Virus record (IMG/VR): IMGVR_UViG_3300027847_002834
Location: 62,001 to 126,000 of that record
Reading direction: 5' to 3' (one strand)
Length of the DNA stretch: 64,000 bases
From: a virus
Positions 1-8,860 of this stretch are shown here, in pieces. The notes beneath the pieces are model-generated. The model was given only the letters and a program-made list of their open reading frames with translations, had not been told where the DNA came from and ran no database searches. Both the position numbers and the translations under genes were made by a program. Every line of letters begins with the position of its first letter. Within the stretch, counting starts at the first letter, position 1.

Positions 1-1212
1 ATTCTTGGCGGTGTTCTTTATTTTATGCTGATATAAATTATGGTCGATTGAACTTCGAGTTAAAAATTCTATAACTTGATTACCATATGAGTTTTCCTCT
101 ACAATAGTTAAATTCCGTGGGAAAATCTTACACACTGACTCCACTACCTTACAAAAATCATCAACCCGTAGCTTACCTACATACTCCGCAACCTGTTCAA
201 ATGTAACATAATCTATAATTTCAATTGCTGAATAATCAGTACCAGATGCAGATGCCACATCAACACATATCATATAATATGAATCTTTATTTGGCTGTTT
301 CCATATCTGCAAATCGTGACTCTCAAATGTCAACTTGGCTATAGGGGGAGTATCAACATCATTAAGTTTCTCGATAATTTCACCAGGGAAAAATGAATTT
401 ATTGAAGCTAAGAATTTCATTTCTAGCTCTTGTTGAATCTTTGCACGATCATTATGTAAGATAGCACACTGCCTAGGATACCAAGTAGGATCTTCTCTGA
501 ATTCTTTAACCTGCTTCCAATGAATCTTTTTAGCTTTATAGATAGAATTAGGATTAGTCTCAGCTTCTACCCAACGCTCATAATACCATTTACCAATACC
601 TACAGTTTTATTAGGAGTACTAATTACTATTGTCCCATAAGGAACTCCCTTTGCTTCGGCTGCACTTTGGGCCTTAACAAGAGTTGGTCCAAATCCCGAG
701 AATGCTTCATCTATATAATCAATGAATGCAGCTTCATCCACAACAACAATCGTACATGCCTTTCCTCTAAATAAGTTTTCAGGTTTCTTTGCATTTACCT
801 GTGATGCATGAAATTTACATCCATTATCTAATATGAATGTTTGCTCTGCTTCTTTAACAAATTTAGGTCTGATCCAATCTGGTAAATTCCTGATCATTGC
901 CATGACCTTTCTGCAAAAGTCAGTAGACTCAGGACCATCTCTACTAACAACACCAACAACAACGTTTTTATTGAATATCAATGCCCATACAATAAATGCT
1001 TGAACTATTGTTGAAATTCCAATCTGTCTTGACTTTAAAGTTATAACATGATGATCATTTACAATAGTACGCAAGAAATCTTTTTGTGGATCGTACAACT
1101 TAAATAGAATGTTTCCGCCTACTTCTTCTAGCTCTATAAAATGCTCTATAAAATAGACAGAATCTTCTTTAGCTTTATAGTATATCTCTAATCGTTCTGT
1201 TGTTGTTTCCAT
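1..1212 (-). CDS. terL: Large terminase subunit (TerL), 3' end cut by window edge
   Basis: ATP-driven DNA packaging motor and headful nuclease. Reading the minus strand from an ATG at 1212 gives 404 open codons that run off the left edge, so the C-terminus is missing. Visible motifs are a Walker A-like loop SRQIGIST (about residues 61-68), Walker B IVVVDEAAF with D159/E160, a coupling-motif-like ISTPNK near 198, and the start of the RNase H nuclease domain with the catalytic-type segment CVDVASASGTDYSA near 310, followed by IVEENSYGNQ. This matches T4 gp17-type terminases in order and spacing. It follows the putative baseplate hub gene by 6 bases and is probably co-transcribed with it. Family assignment is strong. 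Confidence 0.93.
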   Translation of the reverse strand, partial: METTTERLEIYYKAKEDSVYFIEHFIELEEVGGNILFKLYDPQKDFLRTIVNDHHVITLKSRQIGISTIVQAFIVWALIFNKNVVVGVVSRDGPESTDFCRKVMAMIRNLPDWIRPKFVKEAEQTFILDNGCKFHASQVNAKKPENLFRGKACTIVVVDEAAFIDYIDEAFSGFGPTLVKAQSAAEAKGVPYGTIVISTPNKTVGIGKWYYERWVEAETNPNSIYKAKKIHWKQVKEFREDPTWYPRQCAILHNDRAKIQQELEMKFLASINSFFPGEIIEKLNDVDTPPIAKLTFESHDLQIWKQPNKDSYYMICVDVASASGTDYSAIEIIDYVTFEQVAEYVGKLRVDDFCKVVESVCKIFPRNLTIVEENSYGNQVIEFLTRSSIDHNLYQHKIKNTAKN

Positions 1213-1218
1213 AAATAT

Positions 1219-2550
1219 TTAAACTATATTTTGAGTTGATCCAGAAAATTTATTTTCTATAATTGGATTCTCAAAATAACTAGGAGAAGTTCTGAATAAT
1301 GTCAAGTGGCACACTGAATCCCAGTTATCAGATGTTTCCCTACTAAGAATAAAATCACTAGAATTCAAAATATACTTTCCTCTATATGATTGATATTCAA
1401 ATATCGTTGGTACAAAATCTACTGGATTTCCTATTTTAACAATAGGTATCATCCTGATATTTCTTCTTATTGTAATCCCCATCCCCAACATACTTCTGAT
1501 ATCATTGGAGACGGCTGTCGTTGCCAATGCTGAATTACTCACACCACCAATATTATGAGTATACCGTTTTCGGATTCTTACATTAGGATGCATCTTTGCC
1601 CCTGAAGATCCTTCAAACACACCTTTGGTTGTTGCAATATTTCCAATAGTCTCAGAAAAATGTTGATATAAATCATTTGGGGGATGTGTTGTAAATACTC
1701 TATTAAATCCATTTTCTACAATAGAACTATTTCCAAAATATAAAGTTTTAATAGGATCTCTAGTGTAATATGTACCACTATTATGATGTACATCATCCAT
1801 TATTTTAGAGAATAGAGTCTTATCTCGTCTTGCAGTGTTCATCTGGAATATTCTACATACGGGAATATCTTTTATTTTCTCATTTAAATTCCACATATGA
1901 ATCTTCCCATCAAATCCACAAAATCTAAACATCGGCCCATTATATAAAGAAAATGCATTATCTATAAATGAAATCAGTTGTGTTACTGTCATTGGTGGGC
2001 ATATAAACTGAGGAATCAACTCTAAATTCTTCCCCCTATTATCTATATCTAATCTATCTCCTAATCCTAAATCTGTTATTATCTTAGCCACTGTATCTAC
2101 AGGACATAGACTAGGATCTTCTTCTTCTGTAATATAATTTACAAAAGAACACATTGTATTAAATGAAGGAAGTGGAATTGCAGTAAATGTTACTGGACCT
2201 CTATCACCCATTGTATCTGGTGTTTCTGTTTCATTCATTTCAGGTCTAAGGAATAGATGAGTATCAGCTTTTAAATACAACAATTTGTACTGTACCAACT
2301 CCACTGGCATATTATCTTCTTGCATTAAGTAGATTCTCAAATGCATTGTTTCTTGACCATAAATGTCATTTAAGATTATATCATTTGAACTAATGTTCAA
2401 ACTTATACTAAATTTCGGCCACACTGAATTCGCAGTATGTATCATACGAACCCGGGTCAAGAATTTAGATATGTCTACATTTCCTATGTATAATTCTACA
2501 CTAAAATTCTTACCAAGTCTATTTACCTTTGAAATATCAATAGCTGGCAT
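1219..2550 (-). CDS. Probable baseplate hub / tail structural protein (gp27-like?)
   Basis: 443 aa, soluble, beta-rich, with no signal peptide or membrane segment. I recognise no catalytic motif. The N-terminal part looks like a domain describing a strand-rich ring (SVELYIGNVDISKF, residues 16-29). The middle contains FIDNAFSLYNGPMFRF followed by DGKIHMW, which resembles the hub domains of gp27/gpD-type proteins where a small domain packs on the tail axis. Position supports this: two small genes and a 290-aa gene precede it and the terminase follows. The order is reminiscent of T4 genes 26-51-27, but that is inference from size and context only. It could be another virion protein. Confidence 0.4.
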   Translation of the reverse strand: MPAIDISKVNRLGKNFSVELYIGNVDISKFLTRVRMIHTANSVWPKFSISLNISSNDIILNDIYGQETMHLRIYLMQEDNMPVELVQYKLLYLKADTHLFLRPEMNETETPDTMGDRGPVTFTAIPLPSFNTMCSFVNYITEEEDPSLCPVDTVAKIITDLGLGDRLDIDNRGKNLELIPQFICPPMTVTQLISFIDNAFSLYNGPMFRFCGFDGKIHMWNLNEKIKDIPVCRIFQMNTARRDKTLFSKIMDDVHHNSGTYYTRDPIKTLYFGNSSIVENGFNRVFTTHPPNDLYQHFSETIGNIATTKGVFEGSSGAKMHPNVRIRKRYTHNIGGVSNSALATTAVSNDIRSMLGMGITIRRNIRMIPIVKIGNPVDFVPTIFEYQSYRGKYILNSSDFILSRETSDNWDSVCHLTLFRTSPSYFENPIIENKFSGSTQNIV

Positions 2551-2570
2551 TTAAATTCCTACAAAAAAAA

Positions 2571-2825
2571 TTACTTGGATGTTTTTATCCAAAACGACTC
2601 AATATTGCTATATATTTGTTTGGCAAAATCTTCCCTTGATTCCAAAGGAAGACTTTTCCAAACTTGATTTACCTTAGTTTGAATAGCCTGACTCCATGTT
2701 ATAAGTCTAGGATCATTTGCTCTATCATTTTCTAACTTTGATTCTTTTGCTAGTGGACATTCCCCGTCTGCTACTGGGGGATGAATATATCCACATTCAG
2801 GACAATTTCCATTATCAGTGGTCAT
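2571..2825 (-). CDS. Small zinc-ribbon protein
   Basis: 84 aa. The N-terminus carries CPEC (residues 8-11) and a further Cys in GECPLAKE near residue 23, with His in YIHPP between, which is enough for a small Cys/His metal site. The rest is helical and charged, including SQAIQTKVNQVWKSLPLES. Its ATG overlaps the stop of the preceding 54-aa gene in an ATGA arrangement, suggesting translational coupling. Function is unknown. Position among tail genes suggests a baseplate assembly factor; a DNA- or RNA-binding role is also possible. Confidence 0.6.
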   Translation of the reverse strand: MTTDNGNCPECGYIHPPVADGECPLAKESKLENDRANDPRLITWSQAIQTKVNQVWKSLPLESREDFAKQIYSNIESFWIKTSK

Positions 2826-2986
2826 TTTCGTTTACCTTTTTGTTCCTGCTTATATTTATCTGCAAGAACCCATTTTACCAATTTTTTCTGATCACTTATT
2901 ATTCGAACACTCTCTTTGTAACTTTGACATTGAAATCTAATTATTTCTAAATCTCTCCAATTATCTTGAAGATTTTCAACTGTCAT
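2822..2986 (-). CDS. Small basic protein, 54 aa
   Basis: An ATG at 2986 opens 54 codons beginning MTVENLQDNWRDLE and ending in a Lys-rich tail (EQKGKRK). It is predicted helical and strongly charged. The stop overlaps the start of the zinc-ribbon gene by 4 bases. The ribosome binding site is poor: GAGG lies about 14 bases upstream. The open frame continues upstream of the ATG for about 15 codons without an ATG, so a non-standard start is possible. Function unknown; context suggests tail or baseplate assembly. Confidence 0.5.
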   Translation of the reverse strand: MTVENLQDNWRDLEIIRFQCQSYKESVRIISDQKKLVKWVLADKYKQEQKGKRK

Positions 2987-3080
2987 ATTTTGAAATACAG
3001 CCTCAATCCAAAATATATTCCATTTCAGATTTTAACATACCAATGGGAGGTCGTTAGTAGTTATATTTACAATTTGTTCC

Positions 3081-3953
3081 TTATATTAACTTTCCATCTT
3101 TTTTTGCTACAAATGCTGATAGATACTTTCTTAATTCTAATTCCCTAACAATGTTCTTATCAGCGTCGATAAGATATGATAGAATGAATGAAGCATAATA
3201 CAGATTACGAAATTCGTCATTCAAGTTGTCTTGCATTTCGATAAACGTTCTCACTAATTTTTTCGGAAAAGCTTTGGTTAAACCAGTTAAGAAATCAATA
3301 TCAACAGGAATCTGTTTGAACTTGTTTATTCTATCCTCGCATTTACTCTTAACATCCTTAACTTGTTCATACGTTAAATTGAGTGTGTCATCATGAATAA
3401 GCCGGTGAGTAAACTCATCTAATACAAAAGGATTAGATACACTTGCTTTAGCTTTAGTACCATCTTCTTTGTCCCCAAACAATGCAGTAACGAAACTGTA
3501 ATTCAACTGCAAAGCAAGATTACCAGAAAATCCATTTATTATTCCAAATGCTAATCCGGTCTTAGAAGTTATTTCTTCTAGATTCAAATTTGTCATTAAA
3601 TTGAATAGAATTTTATCTACATCAGTATCACCAGGAATATCTAAAACATAATCCTTTAGTATAAATATACTTTTAACTGATGTTTTATCTCTAAAATGCT
3701 TTTCGCCAATTGTTTTAGCACCAAGAGACGCTTGTATATCTTTAATTATTTCTGATGTTTTGGCTACTTGGTATTCTTCGGACAATAGTCCATTACATGT
3801 TAGCCACGGTTGCCCGGACTCTCTATATGATAAACTGAAATACGGAGTATCTGAACCGTCTGGATCTTTAACTCTCTTATATCCAAAATCATAATTCATA
3901 TCTTGTACTAATACAGAATCTGATATTGTCTGTAGACTAATTATAGATGCCAA
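3081..3953 (-). CDS. Unknown protein in tail gene cluster
   Basis: 290 aa, start ATG with a clear AGGAGA ribosome binding site 8 bases upstream. The N-terminal half is mixed alpha/beta; the C-terminal half (about 180-285) is helical and charged, with DDTLNLTYEQVKDVKSK and a LYYASFILSYLID segment. No recognised motif. It sits immediately upstream, in transcription order, of two small genes and the putative hub gene, so a T4 gp26/gp51-like baseplate-assembly role is conceivable but unproven. A run of seven A bases lies near the 3' end in slippery phase, but a -1 shift would add only about 10 residues. Confidence 0.55.
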   Translation of the reverse strand: MASIISLQTISDSVLVQDMNYDFGYKRVKDPDGSDTPYFSLSYRESGQPWLTCNGLLSEEYQVAKTSEIIKDIQASLGAKTIGEKHFRDKTSVKSIFILKDYVLDIPGDTDVDKILFNLMTNLNLEEITSKTGLAFGIINGFSGNLALQLNYSFVTALFGDKEDGTKAKASVSNPFVLDEFTHRLIHDDTLNLTYEQVKDVKSKCEDRINKFKQIPVDIDFLTGLTKAFPKKLVRTFIEMQDNLNDEFRNLYYASFILSYLIDADKNIVRELELRKYLSAFVAKKDGKLI

Positions 3954-4027
3954 TGGGATATCTCTCCTTTGATAAATATTTTGAAATGAAAAACTTATTA
4001 AATTCTCGTTTAAAATGATTTTTTAAA

Positions 4028-4123
4028 ATGAAATCATTTACAGACACAATTCTTACTTCGATAGTAATATTCCCAATCATGGTTATACTTGTAATCATGG
4101 ATGTCATATATTATTACATTTAG
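4028..4123 (+). CDS. Possible 31-aa membrane peptide on the plus strand
   Basis: ATG at 4028 to TAG at 4121-4123 gives a 31-residue peptide with a single hydrophobic span (TSIVIFPIMVILVIMDV) after a short MKSFTD head. It lies in the gap upstream of the 290-aa gene, on the opposite strand to its neighbours, and ends exactly where the helicase gene's stop begins. No convincing ribosome binding site is visible. The hydrophobic composition is protein-like but the length is short, so it may be chance. Confidence 0.25.
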   Translation: MKSFTDTILTSIVIFPIMVILVIMDVIYYYI

Positions 4124-5341
4124 TCACCTTGCCACTATTAGAAGTTGATTCTGTGCTCTTGTTATTGCTGTATATAACCACCTAGCCCAATATTCATCAT
4201 CCCAATAGCTACTTCGTTCTTCTAATACCATGACTCGATTTGCTTGACTTCCTTGTGCTTTATGAACACTCAAGCAATAACCATAATCAAAATAATCAAG
4301 TTTAGCTGCATATACGTTAAGAGACGATGCAGATATCACTGCTCTATTCACTTTAGTAGGATTCATCTCAGGAGACGAATTCCCAAAACATGTTTTATCT
4401 ATGGGTCCATGATATACTTCAGGGGTTTCATCTATTGCTACTTCTATTTCATAATAACAACCATGATCTGAGATATATCTTATCCTGCCACAACTACCAT
4501 TGTATATAACAGTATCCATTGCAAAATGATTATTCTTTAAACAAACTACTCTGTCTCCCTTCTGGGGATCTGAAGTAGTTCTTTTCAATAAATTTTCTCG
4601 AATGTAATTATTCATCTTTACTCTAGTAGCATTAAACCCACATAGTAATAAAGTTGTATCAAAGTTATTAGTATTACGAAGGAAGTTATTTACAGCTTTG
4701 TTTTTACTTCCAACTACCTTTGCAACTTTTTCTCCATACATACCTGGAGGTATAACTCCGTTCGATCTTATATCCATAGATAATTTTATTATTGGATTTC
4801 CTTCACTCTGCCTATGTATTTCACGTAACATAAAATCAGGATTTTCCATTAAATTTAATGTTCCTTCAATAGGTGGAAGTTGAAAGCAATCCCCAACTGC
4901 TAATATGGGGATTTCATAACTTTTCAAATCCTTATATATATCCGATCCAATCATACTAGCTTCATCTACAACTAGTAGATCATACTCAACTTCATCCTTG
5001 GTTTTTAAATCCCAGGAAATGATATTCCCTGAAGATTCCTCAACCTTTGGTTTATATATCAAGGAATGTATAGTTCCGCAATAATCTACGGGTCTTAATG
5101 AATTAGTAGACTTGAGTTTAACTCTTAACACATGAGATGCCTTACCAGTATAACTGATATATGCAATTTTCACCATTCTAGGAAATATACGCTGGATTGT
5201 ACTTACTAACGTAGTTTTGCCAGTTCCAGCATAACCTCCAAGAATAAATGGTTTCTCCTCATTATAATTATACCACTCGGTTATTAATCCAATGGCTTCG
5301 TTTTGTTCTTTACTGTATTCCAGGGTCGTCTGTTGGGTCAT
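4124..5341 (-). CDS. SF1B DNA helicase (Dda/RecD-like)
   Basis: 405 aa, close to T4 Dda (439 aa). Motif I GGYAGTGKTTL (residues 35-45, Lys42), motif II LLVVDEASM, motif III AVGDCFQLPP, then motif V/VI region SVHKAQGSQ and LYTAITRAQ at the C-terminus are all present and in order. Dda-type enzymes move 5'-3' on single strands and help start replication forks and displace proteins. The start overlaps the upstream dUTPase-like gene by 32 bases; no later Met leaves the Q-motif region intact. No additional domain is visible. Confidence 0.92.
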   Translation of the reverse strand: MTQQTTLEYSKEQNEAIGLITEWYNYNEEKPFILGGYAGTGKTTLVSTIQRIFPRMVKIAYISYTGKASHVLRVKLKSTNSLRPVDYCGTIHSLIYKPKVEESSGNIISWDLKTKDEVEYDLLVVDEASMIGSDIYKDLKSYEIPILAVGDCFQLPPIEGTLNLMENPDFMLREIHRQSEGNPIIKLSMDIRSNGVIPPGMYGEKVAKVVGSKNKAVNNFLRNTNNFDTTLLLCGFNATRVKMNNYIRENLLKRTTSDPQKGDRVVCLKNNHFAMDTVIYNGSCGRIRYISDHGCYYEIEVAIDETPEVYHGPIDKTCFGNSSPEMNPTKVNRAVISASSLNVYAAKLDYFDYGYCLSVHKAQGSQANRVMVLEERSSYWDDEYWARWLYTAITRAQNQLLIVAR

Positions 5342-5798
5342 TCTCTTCTCCAGTCTCTTCTTCAGTCTCTTCTTCTTTTTCGTATATGTCTAATGTCCCT
5401 CCAGGTGACGAGAATACAAATACTCTAGCAATAACATCACCTACTGCAAATTCATATGCATAGTTAAAAGCAGTAACACTTAGCCACACTTCCCCATCAT
5501 GTTCATTTCTATACATGTAATTTTGAACATAGACACCATGATCAAATTCTAATGATGGATCAACTTGAATGAATGGAATTACACCTATAGGAAAATCTAT
5601 ACTCAACCCCATTGGTATTTGGGTTGGGTTCATTACTCTCATGTTAGCGGCTGACTTTAATTCAAAATATCCATCTTTATGAAAAACAGGTTTATTGACA
5701 TTAGACGAAATATGAGTATATGTTATAGCCGGGTTACAAACCGATGTAACATAATTGTTTGCCATTGTAGTAACAGCATCAGGTTGCTGGGTGTCCAT
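5310..5798 (-). CDS. dUTPase-fold-like protein
   Basis: 162 aa. The core (about 40-135) follows the pattern of trimeric dUTPase/dCTP deaminase folds: GYFELKSAAN, then GLSIDFPIGVIPFIQV, a RNEHDGEVWLSVTAFN strand pair resembling the DYRGE...L.N motif, and FAVGDVIARVFVF resembling the GDRIAQ motif. The usual PRSG loop and the catalytic Asp motif are not obvious, so it may be inactive or structural. The C-terminal tail is extremely acidic (runs of Glu/Asp from about 140). It precedes the helicase and follows QueC by 3 bases, in one operon with nucleotide metabolism genes. Confidence 0.4.
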   Translation of the reverse strand: MDTQQPDAVTTMANNYVTSVCNPAITYTHISSNVNKPVFHKDGYFELKSAANMRVMNPTQIPMGLSIDFPIGVIPFIQVDPSLEFDHGVYVQNYMYRNEHDGEVWLSVTAFNYAYEFAVGDVIARVFVFSSPGGTLDIYEKEEETEEETGEENDPTDDPGIQ

Positions 5799-5801
5799 AG
5801 A

Positions 5802-6725
5802 TTAACCTCCTAATCGAGAACGTAATTCACTTTTTCTATCTTCAGGAATTTGTATTCTATCTATAATATTGTAGATATCTTTATCTAGAGTCTTCCCTTC
5901 GTTTATATGAACAGGTATGTATGGGTGGTAATCAGGATCATCTACTTCATAGAAGTTTCTAATATTCATGTCATCTATCCCAACCATTTTAGAAGACCAA
6001 TATGACAGAAGTCCCGATCCACATGCGGGAAGACCATCCTTCATACAATTATGTGGGGTCGATACTGAATCCCCATCAGATGTACTATATAAATAAGGTC
6101 TATCACAACTAATAGTATGTTTGATGGCATCCCATAAATCAAAGTGTTTAATCAATTCCCACTGATCTGATTTCATTAAATTAGATAATCCATATAATGG
6201 AGTTATCCTATTTCCTATCAATGTTCCATAATTAAATAGTTCCAAACATGATTGTAAAAAGTATTCTGAATTGTCGGGGTAGTGACCTGATTCTGTAAGA
6301 TTCAAAAATCCACCTAATAGATAAACTTTATCATATCCATGTTTCATAACCAATGATTCTGCATATGATGCCATTACCGTCATGAACATCATATTGCGTC
6401 CAGGGTGCCATGCATGTAGTGTTTTCAGCCCCTTAGCCGTTCCGGTGGTCACTTCGGCCTCAGGATTCTCTAACATAGATATATCCTTACTTCCCATAGC
6501 TTCATAAATACCAGAAAGATCAAATTCCTTAAGTGTAACAGGCATTCCTTTAGCTGTTAATTCATCAACAACATTCGTGATAGCCAATTTTTCACAATCG
6601 CCACCTCTATGATTATAATTGAAATAACATGCTATGACATTCTCGTAGCCTGCTAATTTTAACATTGCTAATGTAGAGGAAGAGTCTAAGCCCCCACTAC
6701 ATGATACTAGACATAATTCACTCAT
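5802..6725 (-). CDS. queC: 7-cyano-7-deazaguanine synthase (QueC-like)
   Basis: PP-loop enzyme that converts 7-carboxy-7-deazaguanine to preQ0 with ATP and ammonia. The N-terminal PP-loop is SCSGGLDSSS (about residues 8-17). Downstream, SGHYPDNSEYF, the ITPLYGLSNLMKSDQWELI segment and the HTISCDRP motif follow the QueC order. The C-terminal zinc site is altered: Cys in SCDRP, NCMKD and ACGSG remain but the usual CxxCxxC spacing is not seen. At 307 aa it is longer than typical QueC (about 230). It overlaps the DNA ligase gene by 4 bases. The protein ends in RSRLGG, an unusual diglycine tail. Confidence 0.85.
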   Translation of the reverse strand: MSELCLVSCSGGLDSSSTLAMLKLAGYENVIACYFNYNHRGGDCEKLAITNVVDELTAKGMPVTLKEFDLSGIYEAMGSKDISMLENPEAEVTTGTAKGLKTLHAWHPGRNMMFMTVMASYAESLVMKHGYDKVYLLGGFLNLTESGHYPDNSEYFLQSCLELFNYGTLIGNRITPLYGLSNLMKSDQWELIKHFDLWDAIKHTISCDRPYLYSTSDGDSVSTPHNCMKDGLPACGSGLLSYWSSKMVGIDDMNIRNFYEVDDPDYHPYIPVHINEGKTLDKDIYNIIDRIQIPEDRKSELRSRLGG

Positions 6726-8035
6726 ACATCTCTTTCTCCATCATAAATATGCTTGATAACTGGAAATCGCAAACTCGGTTTTCCTTTTTCATCTACTGTT
6801 TCCTCAAAATATCTAACTGTTATAGTTCTACCTAACAGATCATTCGGATCTTTATGCCACATCTTTCTCTGTTCAAGACTAAATCCAGAACCTACCCCCA
6901 CCGGATTCCCCTTATGTTCAATACTAACTCTACTGAGCAATTCACATTCAACTTCTAATCCTGTTATAGAATCAATATGCCTGAATGGACCCATTGATAC
7001 ACTTTTAATTATATACTCTGCATCTATAAATTGTTTAACTTTATACATGCTTCTGGTCCGCTTTCCTTCATACACTGAATCTCCATTTCGAAGTATCAGT
7101 CCTTCCCATTCATTGTCATTAGCTGCCTTAGCACAAGCATCAAACATATCAGTGGAAGTGATTAGCGTTTGTGGTAGCGAGGTCAAAACTGTTCCATCAA
7201 ATCCAATATTTGTTAAAAACCCCAATCGATTAATGAATGTGGTTGTTCCCTTTTCATTCCAAAAATCATCCATAGACATTATATCAAATGCATAGAATTT
7301 AGGATTTAGAATTGTATAGTTCTTTTTCCTTATATATTTCATTATCTTCTGGAAATCCTCTAGTCCATCTTCAACCATACAGATTTCACCATCAATGACT
7401 TTATTCCTAATTAGATCTTCTTTTTCTTTTTCACCAGCCCACGTTAATAAAGTAGATTTAACTACATCTAATGTGTAGAATTCTTTACCACTTCTTGAAA
7501 AGAATTTAACATTAAGATCATTATCTACAAATATTAAACAACGATTGCCGTCGAGTTTCCTTGACGCATACCATTTCTCTTTTACAAAATCAACTTTTGC
7601 TTTAGCATTATATGTTTCACACAATGAAACATTAAACACTGGAATAGTATTAGGAAATATTTTATTGATTAATTTAGTATCAGTTCTAGTCTTTAGATTT
7701 CTGTCAATGATATTATATATAAGATCAGTATGTTCATGGTTTTCTGCTATGAATCTATTAACTGCTCCTACTGCATCATGACCGGTCAGAGTTCTATTAT
7801 CTAACGCCTTTAATAATGTTATAATTTCATTGTATTCATTTGTTTCAGCCACAACACTAGATAACTTTTTAAGGTTATCAGAAGTAACGCCATACTGATA
7901 GTTTATCGTATCATATATGTACTTCCATATTTCCTTGCATTGTGGATATCTTTCAATTACTTTCTTTTTATCTAATGTAGAATTAGAAGCATTAGCTTCT
8001 TCTACAAAGGGTGCTAAGTTTTGTAAGTCATTCAT
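6722..8035 (-). CDS. ATP-dependent DNA ligase
   Basis: 437 aa. The nucleotidyltransferase motif I is SRKLDGNR with the adenylated Lys at residue 160. Motif III (FYAFDIMSM), motif IV (EGLILRNGDS) and motif V (MYKVKQF) follow in order, and a C-terminal OB domain (TITVRYFEE) closes the protein. The first 150 residues form an N-terminal helical domain as in T4-type ligases. It seals nicks during replication and repair. It is translationally coupled to QueC downstream and the amidotransferase upstream through 4-base overlaps, so ligase sits inside the base-modification operon. Confidence 0.93.
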   Translation of the reverse strand: MNDLQNLAPFVEEANASNSTLDKKKVIERYPQCKEIWKYIYDTINYQYGVTSDNLKKLSSVVAETNEYNEIITLLKALDNRTLTGHDAVGAVNRFIAENHEHTDLIYNIIDRNLKTRTDTKLINKIFPNTIPVFNVSLCETYNAKAKVDFVKEKWYASRKLDGNRCLIFVDNDLNVKFFSRSGKEFYTLDVVKSTLLTWAGEKEKEDLIRNKVIDGEICMVEDGLEDFQKIMKYIRKKNYTILNPKFYAFDIMSMDDFWNEKGTTTFINRLGFLTNIGFDGTVLTSLPQTLITSTDMFDACAKAANDNEWEGLILRNGDSVYEGKRTRSMYKVKQFIDAEYIIKSVSMGPFRHIDSITGLEVECELLSRVSIEHKGNPVGVGSGFSLEQRKMWHKDPNDLLGRTITVRYFEETVDEKGKPSLRFPVIKHIYDGERDV

Positions 8036-8844
8036 CTTCTATTTCCATCATTATCAAAGTTTGTATCAAAATTCTGAGTTACAAATCTAGGACTGAATTT
8101 AATATTTCTAATAAAGCCAGAATCTAAATCCAGACTCTTAATACGTTGGCCTCTTAGATAGTGATTATAAAAGTCTTCCCATGTATTTTCGCCGTTTCTA
8201 GTACAATCAGTAACATCTTCTATTATTTCTGTAAGACACCCGTTAGAACTAGATAATCCATATCCTATTCCCCGAATAGCCATATGGGCTAACGGTTTAA
8301 AATCAGTCCAGTAATAAACTCTATCTAATGCAATATCATATAGTATTGCAGCAAAACCACCAGACAAATGTTCGCATGTGTCTTTGATATTTTTGTCCTG
8401 CCTTATATACTCTGCAATAATAGCTTCAGAATCAATCTGTGTATTAAACTTAAACTTGCCAGTATTATTAGACCAATTCTTCAAATCCACACATACAAAA
8501 TTAGAGACAGAACCATTATGAACAACTACAACTCCATCATTTACAATAGGCTGCATATTTGTTTCAGTAGTAGGAGGCTCTTGTTCAGGAGCTGCTCTTG
8601 CATTGGATAGTAATAAATCTCCTTTGTCAAAGTTAACTTTCACAAAACTTTTCACTTCACCCTTACATGTTGAATAGGGGTAAATACTTCTGTATGTAGT
8701 TATCTTCCTTGCAGGTTCAGATCTTTTTATAATTGAAATTCCAAATCCGTCGGTCCCTCGTTTTTCAGACCATTTAAACAGAGGCTCTATAATTTCATAA
8801 TCTGGTTTTGATTCTCTTGCGAAAAACATTGATATTCCACACAT
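8032..8844 (-). CDS. Class II glutamine amidotransferase, GAT partner of QueC
   Basis: The N-terminal nucleophile family needs Cys2, so the start chosen is the ATG at 8844 giving MCGISMFFA (270 aa), not an upstream Met at 8907. Other family motifs are RGTDGFG, SNARAAPEQEPPT, VVHNGSVSN and QIDSEAI, followed by LSGGFAAILYD. These enzymes release ammonia from glutamine. In archaea, and in reported phages, a GAT domain fused to QueC makes the formamidino base of archaeosine (G+). Here GAT and QueC are separate genes with ligase between them, all in one coupled operon. Supplying ammonia to the QueC-like protein is inference from this context. Confidence 0.8.
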   Translation of the reverse strand: MCGISMFFARESKPDYEIIEPLFKWSEKRGTDGFGISIIKRSEPARKITTYRSIYPYSTCKGEVKSFVKVNFDKGDLLLSNARAAPEQEPPTTETNMQPIVNDGVVVVHNGSVSNFVCVDLKNWSNNTGKFKFNTQIDSEAIIAEYIRQDKNIKDTCEHLSGGFAAILYDIALDRVYYWTDFKPLAHMAIRGIGYGLSSSNGCLTEIIEDVTDCTRNGENTWEDFYNHYLRGQRIKSLDLDSGFIRNIKFSPRFVTQNFDTNFDNDGNRR

Positions 8845-8860
8845 GTTTTTTTGTCTCTTG

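Noticed and set aside
3081-3110. Slippery A7 run near the end of the 290-aa gene, as for tail-chaperone frameshifts
   Set aside because: A -1 shift reaches a stop after about 10 codons and does not join the downstream ORF.
6753-7295. 180-codon plus-strand ORF inside the ligase gene
   Set aside because: Antisense to a gene with complete ligase motifs; composition is that of a complement shadow.
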